The notes beneath the pieces were generated by a model. It was not told where the DNA came from and did no database searches. It saw only the letters and a program-made list of their open reading frames with translations. Shown here in pieces: positions 22,020 through 30,740 of a stretch of 64,000 bases of DNA. Source of the DNA: Aldersonia kunmingensis (GTDB lineage: Bacteria; Actinomycetota; Actinomycetes; Mycobacteriales; Mycobacteriaceae); contig NZ_LRRB01000230.1 in the NCBI RefSeq assembly GCF_001646865.1, positions 1 through 64,000 of the forward strand, given 5' to 3'. Numbering within the stretch: the first letter of the stretch is position 1; each line of letters starts with the position of its first letter. The position numbers and the translations under genes were made by a program.

Positions 22020-22475
22020 TCAGCCGGCGGCTGTGAGCGGGGTGTCGGCGACGGTCATGTAGCGAACCAGGGTCGCCGCGTCGTCCAGGACCAACCACGT
22101 GATCGAATCCGGCAACTGCTTGCGGCGGGCACGGGTGGTGACGCCAACGACGACCTCACTGTCCTCGATCACGGCTTCGGCCGCCTCGGCGTCGACGCTG
22201 GCGAGCGCGGCGCCGGCCTTCGCTGCGGCCCACATGGTGACCACCGATTCGACGGCAGGCGGCATCGACATCACGATGTTGGCGCCGGGGCCCGCACCCA
22301 TGTTGATCAGTACTCGGGCCAGGCGGTTCGACCAACCGTCGAGGTCTGCGTAGCTCAGCTGTGCCTCGGAGGACTCGACCGCGATGACGTTCGGATCGGC
22401 ATCGACCGCGGCCCGCAACGGCTCGGGCGACTGCTGGATGAAGGGGCTGATCGGCGACTTCACGGTGGTGAGCAT
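22020..22475 (-). CDS. Stand-alone N-terminal fragment of an NRPS adenylation domain
   Basis: A 151-residue protein matching only the first part of an A domain. It has the A1/A2-type blocks LSYADLDGWSNRLARVL and VVTMWAAAKAGAALASVD, then SITWLVLDDAATLVRYMTV, and stops just where the P-loop core A3 (TSGSTG) should begin. It cannot adenylate on its own. It most resembles the same segment of module 2 of the adjacent NRPS ([19 protein letters not shown]). The ATG has a strong GGAGGAA ribosome binding site at 22481-22487, so it looks expressed. It lies 288 bp upstream of the NRPS on the same strand. It could be a decayed remnant or a protein with a new scaffolding role; sequence alone cannot decide. 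Confidence 0.8.
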   Translation of the reverse strand: MLTTVKSPISPFIQQSPEPLRAAVDADPNVIAVESSEAQLSYADLDGWSNRLARVLINMGAGPGANIVMSMPPAVESVVTMWAAAKAGAALASVDAEAAEAVIEDSEVVVGVTTRARRKQLPDSITWLVLDDAATLVRYMTVADTPLTAAG

Positions 22476-22648
22476 TGTGGTTCCTCCGGTTCGTGTGCGT
22501 TGACATGAACTCTTGTCGAAACCGGACTCGCCGAACAGAAACCCCAGTGGTGGGGGGCGCACCCCGCAGGGTGCATTGGTTTCACCCTGGGTGGGGGCTC
22601 TCGGTGCTTGGATTGATGACGGAAGCCACTCGAGGAGGAGGCACCGAT

Positions 22649-23704
22649 ATGAAGGCAATGGTCTATCACGGTCCCGGCAAGAAGAACTGGGAAGAAGTCC
22701 CCGACGCGAAAATCGAGAAACCCACCGACATCGTCGTGAAGATCGACACCACCACGATCTGCGGCACCGACCTCCACATCCTCAAGGGTGATGTCCCCGC
22801 AGTCACCGACAGACGAATACTCGGCCACGAAGGCGTCGGCACGATCACCGAGGTGGGATCGGCCGTCACGTCGCTCGCGGTCGGCGACCAGGTCATCGTG
22901 TCCTGCATCAGCGCGTGCGGACATTGCGATATGTGCAAACAGCGGGTGTTCTCGCACTGCCTCGCCGACGAGGGCGCCGCCGGTATCGGCTGGATATTCG
23001 GGCACCTGATCAACGGCACGCAGGCCGAGTACGTCCGCGTCCCGTTCGCCGAGACGTCGGTGTATCCACTACCGGCCGGCGTCACACCGCAGGAAGGCGC
23101 GATGCTGTCCGACATCCTGCCCACCGGTCACGAGATCGGCGTGCGGTACGGCAAAGTCAAGGTGGGCGACGTCGTTGTCGTCATCGGCGCCGGTCCGGTC
23201 GGCCTGGCCGCGATCATGACCGCGCGACTCTATGGTCCGTCGAAGATCATCGCCGTCGACCTCGACGCCAACCGAGTCGAGCAGGCAAAGCGATTCGGCG
23301 CCACGCACGGTGTGCTGTCCAGCGACAAGGATTGGAAAGACCAGGTCATGGCCCTCACCGACGGCCTCGGCGTTGATGTCGCGATCGAGGCCGTGGGGAT
23401 CCCGCTCACCTTCCAGATGTGCCTGGACGTCGTCCGTCCAGCGGGGACCGTGGCCAACGTCGGCGTGCACGGCACCGGCGTACCCCTCGCGCTGGACACG
23501 CTGTGGATCTCGAATATCACCATCGCGATGGGCCTGGTCAACACCGACACCACCGCGACGCTGTTGAAGATGGTCGCCGAGCACACACTGCCCGCGGACC
23601 TATTCGTCAGCCACACCTTCGAGCTGAACAACATCGAGGAGGCCTACGACGTGTTCGGCCGCGCCGCGGAAACGAACGCGCTCAAGGTGATCCTGAACGC
23701 CTGA
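22649..23704 (+). CDS. Zinc-dependent alcohol dehydrogenase (MDR family)
   Basis: Medium-chain dehydrogenase of 351 residues. It has the catalytic zinc region ICGTDLHILKG and GHEGVG, a structural-zinc-like Cys set in CISACGHCDMCKQRVFSHC, and the nucleotide-binding VVVIGAGPVGLAAI. It most resembles Adh members acting on short secondary or primary alcohols. The start is fixed by GAGGAGGAG eight bases before the ATG. It diverges from the adenylation-domain fragment across 173 bp, and nothing ties it firmly to the NRPS locus. Confidence 0.9.
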   Translation: MKAMVYHGPGKKNWEEVPDAKIEKPTDIVVKIDTTTICGTDLHILKGDVPAVTDRRILGHEGVGTITEVGSAVTSLAVGDQVIVSCISACGHCDMCKQRVFSHCLADEGAAGIGWIFGHLINGTQAEYVRVPFAETSVYPLPAGVTPQEGAMLSDILPTGHEIGVRYGKVKVGDVVVVIGAGPVGLAAIMTARLYGPSKIIAVDLDANRVEQAKRFGATHGVLSSDKDWKDQVMALTDGLGVDVAIEAVGIPLTFQMCLDVVRPAGTVANVGVHGTGVPLALDTLWISNITIAMGLVNTDTTATLLKMVAEHTLPADLFVSHTFELNNIEEAYDVFGRAAETNALKVILNA

Positions 23705-23724
23705 CCGAGGTACCCGCCGCCCCG

Positions 23725-23788
23725 CCGTGATCACGAGCATATGGCCCCAAAATCCGCCGCCGGAGGGGCCATATGCTCGTGATCACGG
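23725..23788. repeat. Perfect 24-bp inverted repeat between convergent genes
   Basis: Two 24-bp arms (23725-23748 and 23765-23788) are exact reverse complements around a 16-nt loop. They sit between the ends of the alcohol dehydrogenase (+) and PBP (-) genes. The arms include the sub-palindromes TGATCA and CATATG. It could act as a bidirectional terminator, though it has no T-run. Its length and perfection are unusual, and it may belong to a dispersed repeat family. Confidence 0.8.
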
Positions 23789-23802
23789 CAGATTGGGAGC
23801 TG

Positions 23803-25623
23803 TCAGTACTCCGCCGGCAGCGCGTCGAACATGTCCTTGGTGACGGCGACGGCGTTGTCCGAGGACCCGCCCCGCACGACGAGGGTGGCGAAGGCAAGGT
23901 CACTGCGGTAACCGACGAACCAGGCGTGCGAGCCGCCGTCGACCTCGGCCTCGCCTGTCTTGCCGTATACCTCGCCCTCCCCGGTGATGCGGGTCGCTGT
24001 GCCGCTGGTGACAACCAGCCGCATCATCGAACGCAGGCCGTCGACCATTGCCGGACTCATCGGCGGACGGTCGCCGTCAATAGTGGTGTCGTGCCCGGCC
24101 AGCATGTGCGGCACGGGCGCGGAACCGTGCGCGACGGTCGCCGCGGCCATCGCCATCCCGAACGGGCTGACCACGACCTTGCCCTGGCCGAAGCCGTCCT
24201 CGGTGCGCTGCGTTTGGTCTTCGGCCGGCGGCACGGAACCCGAGTTCGTGGACACCCCGACGACGCTGTAATCCGGCCCGATACCCAACCGCGCCGCCGT
24301 CACGTGCAGCGCATCCGGCGCCATCTCGCTGGCGAGCTTGGCGAACGACGTGTTGCACGACCGTGCGAACGCGGTCGCCATGGACACCGTTCCGAGCGCG
24401 AACTCGTTGTAGTTGGGGATGCTCCGCTCGCCGATCACGATGCGGCCCGGGCAGGGCACCGATGTCCCCGGCGTCGCGAGGCCGGTCTCGATGGCCGCGC
24501 CCGCGGTGATGATCTTGAACGTCGACCCGGGCGGATACAGCCCCATGGTCGCGACCGGCCCGTCCTTGTCGGCGGCCTTGTTCTGTGCGATCGCCAGGAT
24601 CGCGCCTGTTGACGGCTGGATCACCACCATCATTGTCTGTTCGACGCGCGCATCGACCGCACGCTGTGCGGCGACCTGGATGGGCCGATCGAGCGAGATG
24701 GAGAACGACGGCGCGGGCTGCGGCGCGGTCTCGGTGAGAACGTCCGTGTCCACACCGTTGGAGTTGACCGTCACCACGCTCCACCCGGCCTTGCCGTCGA
24801 CCTCGTCGATCACGGTCTTCTTGACCTGGCTCACGAGTTCGGGGGCGAATGTCGGGTCGGTCGACACCAGGTCCGCTTCGTCGTTCACGGCCACCCCGGG
24901 CAACGCCGTGAGCACCGTCGCCACCTGGTCGTAATCCGCCTGCACGAGCGTCGCCACCGGATACGGATCATCCGAGGCGGTCGCAGACTCGACGATCGAC
25001 TGCGCCGTGAGGTCCCGGGCGTACGGGCGCAGCGTGTCGACGAGCACCGTCGCCTCGCGCACAGGATCGGCGGCCGCCTTCGCGTCGAACTTCACCCGGT
25101 GCACCACCCCGGGCACCAGCACATCCGAGCCACCGTGCTCATTGACCCGTGCCCGCGGCGGCGCGGTCGCGCGCAAGGCCATCGTCTGGGTATCGCCCAA
25201 TTGCGGGTGGATCGCGGACGACGACCACCGCACGGTCCATTCGCCGTCGCGGCGGCCCATCTGCAATTCGCCGGTGTAGGTCCACACCCGGTTTTTCGGC
25301 AGGTGCCACTCGTACGTGTATTCGACGCGGGCGGTATCGCCGTTGATCCGCGCAGCGCCCGCGGTGGCGGTCATCGTTTCGCCCTGCAAACCTTCCCACG
25401 CCGACGCGAGCGCCGCGCGGGCCACATCCGGACGGTCGGTCGCCTCGGCGGCATCGTCGAGGGAACGTTCGGCGAAGGCGTCGATGAAGGCTTCAGCCGC
25501 CGGAACCGGGCCCGCCGGCTTGGGGGTACATCCGATCGTCGCGAGCGCGAGCGCGGCTACGCCGAGCGCCCCGACCAGCCGCAGCCGGTTGCCTGCACCG
25601 ACCGCCACGTGGGGAAATTGCAC
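23803..25623 (-). CDS. Penicillin-binding lipoprotein, D,D-transpeptidase
   Basis: Class B PBP of 606 residues, an orthologue by content and synteny of M. tuberculosis Rv2864c. The N-terminus has a signal sequence with lipobox ATIGC (Cys 32), so it is probably membrane-anchored as a lipoprotein. A MecA-like N-terminal domain (about residues 40-155) and a dimerisation region precede the transpeptidase. That domain carries SxxK in PPGSTFK (Ser about 368), SCN in ARSCNTSF and KTG in YGKTGEAE (about 553). It cross-links peptidoglycan outside the membrane. GTG start with a weak ribosome binding site. It is the last of a minus-strand series with GNAT, ispG, rip1 and dxr. Confidence 0.92.
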   Translation of the reverse strand: MQFPHVAVGAGNRLRLVGALGVAALALATIGCTPKPAGPVPAAEAFIDAFAERSLDDAAEATDRPDVARAALASAWEGLQGETMTATAGAARINGDTARVEYTYEWHLPKNRVWTYTGELQMGRRDGEWTVRWSSSAIHPQLGDTQTMALRATAPPRARVNEHGGSDVLVPGVVHRVKFDAKAAADPVREATVLVDTLRPYARDLTAQSIVESATASDDPYPVATLVQADYDQVATVLTALPGVAVNDEADLVSTDPTFAPELVSQVKKTVIDEVDGKAGWSVVTVNSNGVDTDVLTETAPQPAPSFSISLDRPIQVAAQRAVDARVEQTMMVVIQPSTGAILAIAQNKAADKDGPVATMGLYPPGSTFKIITAGAAIETGLATPGTSVPCPGRIVIGERSIPNYNEFALGTVSMATAFARSCNTSFAKLASEMAPDALHVTAARLGIGPDYSVVGVSTNSGSVPPAEDQTQRTEDGFGQGKVVVSPFGMAMAAATVAHGSAPVPHMLAGHDTTIDGDRPPMSPAMVDGLRSMMRLVVTSGTATRITGEGEVYGKTGEAEVDGGSHAWFVGYRSDLAFATLVVRGGSSDNAVAVTKDMFDALPAEY

Positions 25624-25698
25624 GCGCTCAGCCTAATTCGACACAGCCGGGATCCTGGGAGGCACGGCGGGGCGACGCATACTGCGCGCAGCACGATT

Positions 25699-26535
25699 TC
25701 AGTGCAAAAGGACGGTCGCGAACGTGGCGACCTGTTCGAACCCCACCCGCTCATACGCACGCCGCGCTGGGGTGTTGAAGCTGTTCACGTACAGGCTCGC
25801 GGTGCGACCCGAGGCGATCACCGCGTTGGTCACGGCGGCCGTACCGGCCGCGCCGATTCCCTCCCCACGCCGGTCGGGATTGACCCATACGCCTTGAATT
25901 TGGCCGACACCCCGCGACATCGATCCGACCTCGGCCTTGAAAAGCACTTCGCCGTCCTCGAATCGAGCCCACGCCCGTCCGGCAGCGATCAGATGCGCGA
26001 CGCGCCTGCGATACCCGCGGCCGCCGTCGCTCGCGCGCGGGTCGACGCCGACCTCCTCTATGAACATCGCCACGGCCGCAGTCAGATACGACTCGAGCTC
26101 GTCCGGGCGAACCTGGCGCACGTGCGGGTCCGGATCGATGGCCGAAGCCCGGTTGGTGGCGAGCAGCGGCTGGTCGGGACGGACCTCGCGGGCTGGTCCC
26201 CACTCGGGTTCGAGCAACTGCCACAGCGGCAGGGCGAGTTCGCTGCGGCCGACAACCGACGAACACATCCGTGGAGCGCGGGCCGCACGCTCGGCGAATG
26301 CACGAATGTCTTCGAAGCCGCCCCGCAGCGGGACGAGGTTGGCCCCGGAGAAACACAGCGAGGACGCGGCACGTCCCCGGCTCCACATTTCCCCTTGGAA
26401 CGCGCGTGGATCGACGCCGAACTCCTCGACCCGTGCGGCAACCATGCAGGTGGCGACGGGGTCGGCGGCGAGCGCACGAAGCACGTCCGGGACGTCCCGG
26501 GATCCGAGTTGGCGCGCACCGAGCAGCTTCAGCAC
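25699..26535 (-). CDS. GNAT-family acetyltransferase (Rv2867c-like)
   Basis: A 278-residue protein with an N-terminal DUF4081-like half and a C-terminal GNAT domain. The acetyl-CoA-binding region GVWVNPDRRGEGIGAAGTAAV and the terminal LYVNSFNTPARRAYERVGF are clear. It sits between ispG and the PBP gene, as Rv2867c does in M. tuberculosis. The substrate is unknown. GTG start. Confidence 0.88.
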   Translation of the reverse strand: MLKLLGARQLGSRDVPDVLRALAADPVATCMVAARVEEFGVDPRAFQGEMWSRGRAASSLCFSGANLVPLRGGFEDIRAFAERAARAPRMCSSVVGRSELALPLWQLLEPEWGPAREVRPDQPLLATNRASAIDPDPHVRQVRPDELESYLTAAVAMFIEEVGVDPRASDGGRGYRRRVAHLIAAGRAWARFEDGEVLFKAEVGSMSRGVGQIQGVWVNPDRRGEGIGAAGTAAVTNAVIASGRTASLYVNSFNTPARRAYERVGFEQVATFATVLLH

Positions 26536-26616
26536 AGGACTTGTCCTGTCGGCTCTTCGTGCACGTCCCTAGATTGCCACGAAAGCCCTACCTGGGGAAA
26601 GGCTCTGCGACGACGG

Positions 26617-27774
26617 TCAGCTAACTGTGACCACCGGCGATCCGGCTTCACTGCCGGCCCCGCCTTCCATCTCCTCGGCGATCCGCATGGCCTCTTCGAT
26701 GAGCGTTTCGACGATCTGCGCCTCGGGCACGGTCTTGATGACCTGTCCCTTCACGAAGATCTGTCCCTTGCCATTTCCGGACGCCACGCCGAGGTCCGCC
26801 TCGCGGGCCTCACCCGGGCCGTTGACGACACAACCCATCACCGCGACGCGCAGCGGGACTTCCATCCCCTCGAGGCCCGCAGTGACCTCGTTGGCCAGCG
26901 TGTACACGTCCACCTGGGCGCGGCCACAGGACGGGCACGAGACGATTTCGAGCTTGCGCGGCCGCAGGTTCAGCGACTGCAGAATCTGCCCGCCGACCTT
27001 GACCTCCTCGGCCGGCGGCGCCGACAGCGAGACGCGGATGGTGTCGCCGATGCCCTCGGACAGCAGCGCGCCGAACGCGACAGCGGACTTGATCGTGCCC
27101 TGGAACGCCGGACCGGCCTCGGTCACACCGAGGTGCAGCGGGTAGTCGCACTGCGCGGCGAGCTGGCGATACGCCTCGACCATGATCACCGGATCGTTGT
27201 GCTTCACCGAGATCTTGATGTCGCCGAAGCCGTGCTCCTCGAACAGGCCCGCCTCCCACAGCGCTGATTCGACGAGCGCCTCCGGGGTGGCCTTGCCGTA
27301 TTTCTGCAGCAGCCGTGGATCCAGGGATCCGGCGTTGACGCCGATACGAATTGGGATGCCCGCGTCACCGGCTGCCTTGGCGACTTCCTTGACGCGACCG
27401 TCGAATTCCTTGATGTTGCCGGGGTTCACCCGCACCGCGGCGCAGCCCGCATCGATCGCGGAGAAGATGTAGCGCGGCTGGAAGTGGATATCGGCGATCA
27501 CCGGGATCTGGCTCTTCTTGGCGATCGTGGACAGCGCGTCGGCATCCTCCTGGCGCGGGCATGCGACCCGCACGATGTCGCAGCCCGAGGCCGTGAGTTC
27601 GGCGATCTGCTGCAGCGTCGCGTTGACGTCGTGCGTCTTCGTGGTGCACATCGACTGCACCGAAATCGGGTGGTCACTGCCCACACCGACCGGACCGACC
27701 TGCAGCTGCCGTGTCACGCGCCGAGGCGCGAGAACGGGCACCGGTCCCGCGGGCATACCCAATCCGACTGTCAC
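26617..27774 (-). CDS. ispG: 4-hydroxy-3-methylbut-2-enyl diphosphate synthase (IspG/GcpE)
   Basis: The [4Fe-4S] enzyme of the MEP pathway that converts MEcPP to HMBPP in isoprenoid synthesis. The 385-residue length is usual for the actinobacterial form. The TIM-barrel half starts around [15 protein letters not shown]. The C-terminal cluster-binding half has cysteines in SCPSCGR and [10 protein letters not shown]. Together with dxr it brackets rip1, an order conserved in M. tuberculosis. Confidence 0.97.
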   Translation of the reverse strand: MTVGLGMPAGPVPVLAPRRVTRQLQVGPVGVGSDHPISVQSMCTTKTHDVNATLQQIAELTASGCDIVRVACPRQEDADALSTIAKKSQIPVIADIHFQPRYIFSAIDAGCAAVRVNPGNIKEFDGRVKEVAKAAGDAGIPIRIGVNAGSLDPRLLQKYGKATPEALVESALWEAGLFEEHGFGDIKISVKHNDPVIMVEAYRQLAAQCDYPLHLGVTEAGPAFQGTIKSAVAFGALLSEGIGDTIRVSLSAPPAEEVKVGGQILQSLNLRPRKLEIVSCPSCGRAQVDVYTLANEVTAGLEGMEVPLRVAVMGCVVNGPGEAREADLGVASGNGKGQIFVKGQVIKTVPEAQIVETLIEEAMRIAEEMEGGAGSEAGSPVVTVS

Positions 27775-27807
27775 GTGTTCCTAGCCCTCTTTCCGGCTCG
27801 TTCGAGT

Positions 27808-27854
27808 GGAGCCCGCGGAGCGAGCGTTTGGCTCCGAGCGGAGCCCGCGGAGCG
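27808..27854. repeat. Two 15-bp direct repeats between rip1 and ispG
   Basis: GGAGCCCGCGGAGCG occurs at 27808-27822 and again at 27840-27854. Between them CGGAGC/GCTCCG can pair. This lies in the 119 bp between the rip1 stop and the ispG start. It could be an RNA structure or a short dispersed repeat. Confidence 0.6.
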
Positions 27855-27893
27855 CGCATATGCACCGCCTGGTCGCTGGCGGTTTCGATTCTA

Positions 27894-29111
27894 CTAACCG
27901 CCGAACAGCTTGATCGGGTTGATCACGTCCGCCGTGAGCGTGAGCAGCATGTATGCCCCGCCTATGAAGATCACCACATACGTCGCGGGCATGAGCTTCA
28001 GATAGTCGACCGGCCCGCCGGGCGGCAGTCCGCGGCGCCCGCGCACCATATTGCGCACCTTCTCGTACCCGGTCACCGCCATGTGACCGCCGTCGAGCGG
28101 TAGCAGCGGCAGCAGGTTGAACGCGCCGAGGAAGAAGTTGAGGCTCGCGAGGAGCAGTACGAATACCTGCCACAGGCCGCGCTCGGCGACCTGCCCGCCG
28201 ATCACGCTTGCGCCGACCACGCTGATCGGCGTTTCCGGGTCACGCTCGCCGCCGGTGACGGCGGTCCACAGGTCGGCCACCTTCGACGGCATCTCGGCGA
28301 GCGACTGCACGGTGCGCACCGTCATGTCGCCGGTGAACGCCAGCGACGCCGGGATCGCGGAGGCGGCGTTGTATTGCACGGGCTCGTAATAGTCCGGCCC
28401 GACGCCGACCGCGCCGACGGTGCGGACCGAGGTTTCGCCGGTCGCGTTGTCCTTCACCACGCGCTGAACCTGCTGCGGGAGCACCACCACGTCACGCGTC
28501 TCACCGTCGCGTTCGATCGTGTACGTGACCGCGCCCTGCGCCTGCTGCGTGGCCTGCTGGAACTCCGCCCACGTGTCGATCGGTTTCCCGTTCACCTCGG
28601 TGACGACGTCACCCTTCTGCAGACCGGCCTGCTGAGCGGGCCCGGTGCCGCTGCAGTCGGACAGTGTCCCGTCCGGATTCTGCTGCGCGACACAGCTCAT
28701 GTTGCCTAGCGCGGTGGCGGGCGGCTCGTTCAGATTGGGCAGACCCCAGCCCACCGCCAGCAGCACGATCAGCAGGAAGCCGAGCAGGAAGTTCATCAGG
28801 ATGCCGGCGACCATCACGAACATCCGCTTCCAGGTGGCCTGCCGGTACATCGCGCGGTCGATCTCGTGCGGCTCGATCTCGTCGAGCGCGGTCATTCCCG
28901 CGATATCGCAGAACCCGCCGAGCGGGATCGCCTTGAGGCCGTACTCGGTCTCGCCGCGCTGCACGGAGAAGATCTTCGGACCGAAGCCCACGAAGTAGCG
29001 GCGGACCTTCATACCGGTCGCCTGGGCCGCCCACATGTGCCCGCACTCGTGCAACGCGACCGATGCGGTGATGCCGACGGCGAACAGCACCACACCCAGG
29101 ACGAACACCAT
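27894..29111 (-). CDS. rip1: Site-2 zinc metalloprotease Rip1 (RseP family)
   Basis: Intramembrane protease of 405 residues. HEXXH is HECGH at residues 21-25 in the first helix, a PDZ domain spans about residues 150-240 (GLQKGDVVTEVNGKPIDTW), and the third metal ligand motif is LPLDGGH near residue 337. In mycobacteria Rip1 cleaves anti-sigma factors and controls lipid and cell-wall composition; the same role is inferred here. The ATG at 29111 overlaps the dxr TAA (TAATG), so it is translationally coupled. Confidence 0.95.
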   Translation of the reverse strand: MVFVLGVVLFAVGITASVALHECGHMWAAQATGMKVRRYFVGFGPKIFSVQRGETEYGLKAIPLGGFCDIAGMTALDEIEPHEIDRAMYRQATWKRMFVMVAGILMNFLLGFLLIVLLAVGWGLPNLNEPPATALGNMSCVAQQNPDGTLSDCSGTGPAQQAGLQKGDVVTEVNGKPIDTWAEFQQATQQAQGAVTYTIERDGETRDVVVLPQQVQRVVKDNATGETSVRTVGAVGVGPDYYEPVQYNAASAIPASLAFTGDMTVRTVQSLAEMPSKVADLWTAVTGGERDPETPISVVGASVIGGQVAERGLWQVFVLLLASLNFFLGAFNLLPLLPLDGGHMAVTGYEKVRNMVRGRRGLPPGGPVDYLKLMPATYVVIFIGGAYMLLTLTADVINPIKLFGG

Positions 29112-30274
29112 TAAGAACTTGCCTCCTCGACGAGCTCCCGTGCCCGCTGCCGTGCCCAGCCGTCGGCGGCTAGTACATCGTCCACGGTACTGGGTTCGGC
29201 GGACCACTCGTCCGATTCATCGAGCACCCGCGCAACTGTCTCCACGATCCCGGGGAACCGGATCACACCGTCGAGGAAGCCCTGCGCAGCGACCTCGTTT
29301 GCCGCGTTGTACACCGCGGTCGTGCAACCGCCTGCCGTACCGGCCGCACGGGCGAGATCGACCGCAGGAAACACCGATGCGTCGAGCGGCTCGAACTCCC
29401 ACGTCGCGGCCTTACTGAAGTCGCAGGCCGGCGCAGCGCCCGCAACGCGGTCCGGCCAGCCGAGGGCGAGCGCGATCGGCAGCTTCATGTCCGGCGGGCT
29501 GGCCTGAGCGAGCGTCGATCCGTCCGTGAAGGTCACCATCGAGTGGACGATCGACTGCGGGTGCACCGTCACCTCGATGCGCTCGTAGTCGATGCCGAAA
29601 AGCAGGTGCGTTTCGATCAGCTCGAGCCCCTTGTTCACCAGGGTCGCCGAGTTGAGTGTGTTCATCGGTCCCATCGACCAGGTCGGGTGCGCGTACGCCT
29701 GAGCCGGCGTGACGTCGTCGAGGGCCTCCCGGCTGGCGCCGCGGAACGGACCGCCCGATGCGGTCAGCACGAGCTTCGCGACCTCCTCCGCGCGTCCGCC
29801 GCGGAGGCACTGGGCCAGCGCGGAGTGCTCGGAGTCGACCGGGACGATCTGGCCGGGAGCGGCGGCGCGGGTGGCCAGCGATCCGCCGGCGACGAGCGAC
29901 TCCTTGTTGGCCAGCGCGAGCCGGGTGCCCGATTCGAGAACCGCGAGCGTTGGTTCGAGGCCTAGGGAACCCACCAGCGCGTTGAGCACCACGTCCGCTT
30001 CGACGCGCCGGACGAGCTCGGTCACAGCGCCCTCACCGGACAGCACCGACGGATCGTTGAGCACCTGCGCCGCGGCCGGATCTGCCACCGCCACGTGCCG
30101 CACTCCGGTGGCCGCGATCTGCTGCGCGAGCAGATCCACCTTGCCGCCGCCCGCCGCGAGCCCAACCACTTCGAACCGGTCGGAATTGGCCGCGATCACC
30201 TCCAGCGCCTGGGTGCCGATTGATCCGGTGCTGCCGAGCAGCAGAACGCGCACTTTGTCTGACACGTGACTCAT
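29111..30274 (-). CDS. dxr: 1-deoxy-D-xylulose-5-phosphate reductoisomerase
   Basis: Second enzyme of the MEP pathway, converting DXP to MEP with NADPH. It has 387 residues. The N-terminal NADPH motif is [15 protein letters not shown]. The metal and substrate blocks are [19 protein letters not shown] and [23 protein letters not shown]. First gene of the dxr-rip1-ispG run. It starts 128 bp from the divergent DUF2631 gene, so promoters for both probably lie between them. Confidence 0.97.
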   Translation of the reverse strand: MSHVSDKVRVLLLGSTGSIGTQALEVIAANSDRFEVVGLAAGGGKVDLLAQQIAATGVRHVAVADPAAAQVLNDPSVLSGEGAVTELVRRVEADVVLNALVGSLGLEPTLAVLESGTRLALANKESLVAGGSLATRAAAPGQIVPVDSEHSALAQCLRGGRAEEVAKLVLTASGGPFRGASREALDDVTPAQAYAHPTWSMGPMNTLNSATLVNKGLELIETHLLFGIDYERIEVTVHPQSIVHSMVTFTDGSTLAQASPPDMKLPIALALGWPDRVAGAAPACDFSKAATWEFEPLDASVFPAVDLARAAGTAGGCTTAVYNAANEVAAQGFLDGVIRFPGIVETVARVLDESDEWSAEPSTVDDVLAADGWARQRARELVEEASS

Positions 30275-30402
30275 TCTTGCCGATCGCCGAGCATTGCTAT
30301 CTGTGCGTACAGACCCGACCGGACCTGCCGAGGTACGACGCGCGGTCGTATGTCACGATAAGTCCCAACAGCAGCACCCATTCTCGAACATGAGGAGCGA
30401 TC

Positions 30403-30672
30403 GTGGCCGGTAAGGAGTTGGACCCCGCGCACTACGACCCCGTTGTCGTCGGGCACGTGGATACGGCCGAGGTTCCCTCTGCAGCCTGGGGCTGGAGCGG
30501 TGAGTCGCGGAAGACTTTCCGGATCGCCGGCTGGGTCGTCGCGGTGATCCTGCTGCTGATGATGATCGGCAACCACAGCGGGCGCGTCGAGGACCTGTTC
30601 CTGATCGGCTTCGCAGCCGGCATTGTCGCCATCCTGCTGCGCGACTCGTACCTGAGCCGCCACCCTCGCTAG
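30403..30672 (+). CDS. Small membrane protein, DUF2631 family
   Basis: An 89-residue protein with a soluble N-terminus (HYDPVVVGHVDTAEVPSAAWGW) and two C-terminal hydrophobic segments (about 45-60 and 63-80). It matches the mycobacterial DUF2631 family found near dxr. GTG start with GAGGAGCG ahead of it. Function unknown. A strong hairpin follows the stop. Confidence 0.85.
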   Translation: MAGKELDPAHYDPVVVGHVDTAEVPSAAWGWSGESRKTFRIAGWVVAVILLLMMIGNHSGRVEDLFLIGFAAGIVAILLRDSYLSRHPR

Positions 30673-30690
30673 TCCGGGGTTCAATGCCTG

Positions 30691-30717
30691 ACGCCGCCCG
30701 CTTTCAGCGGGCGGCGT
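30691..30717. terminator. Intrinsic hairpin between convergent genes
   Basis: Perfect 12-bp stem (ACGCCGCCCGCT / AGCGGGCGGCGT) with a 3-nt loop, between the DUF2631 gene (+) and the phosphotransferase gene (-). Symmetric, so it can serve both strands. Confidence 0.8.
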
Positions 30718-30740
30718 GGCTTGTTCAATTACCTTGCGGC

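Noticed and set aside
25099-27267. 722-codon plus-strand frame across the PBP, GNAT and ispG genes
   Set aside because: It lies opposite three conserved genes with clear motifs and has no domain of its own.
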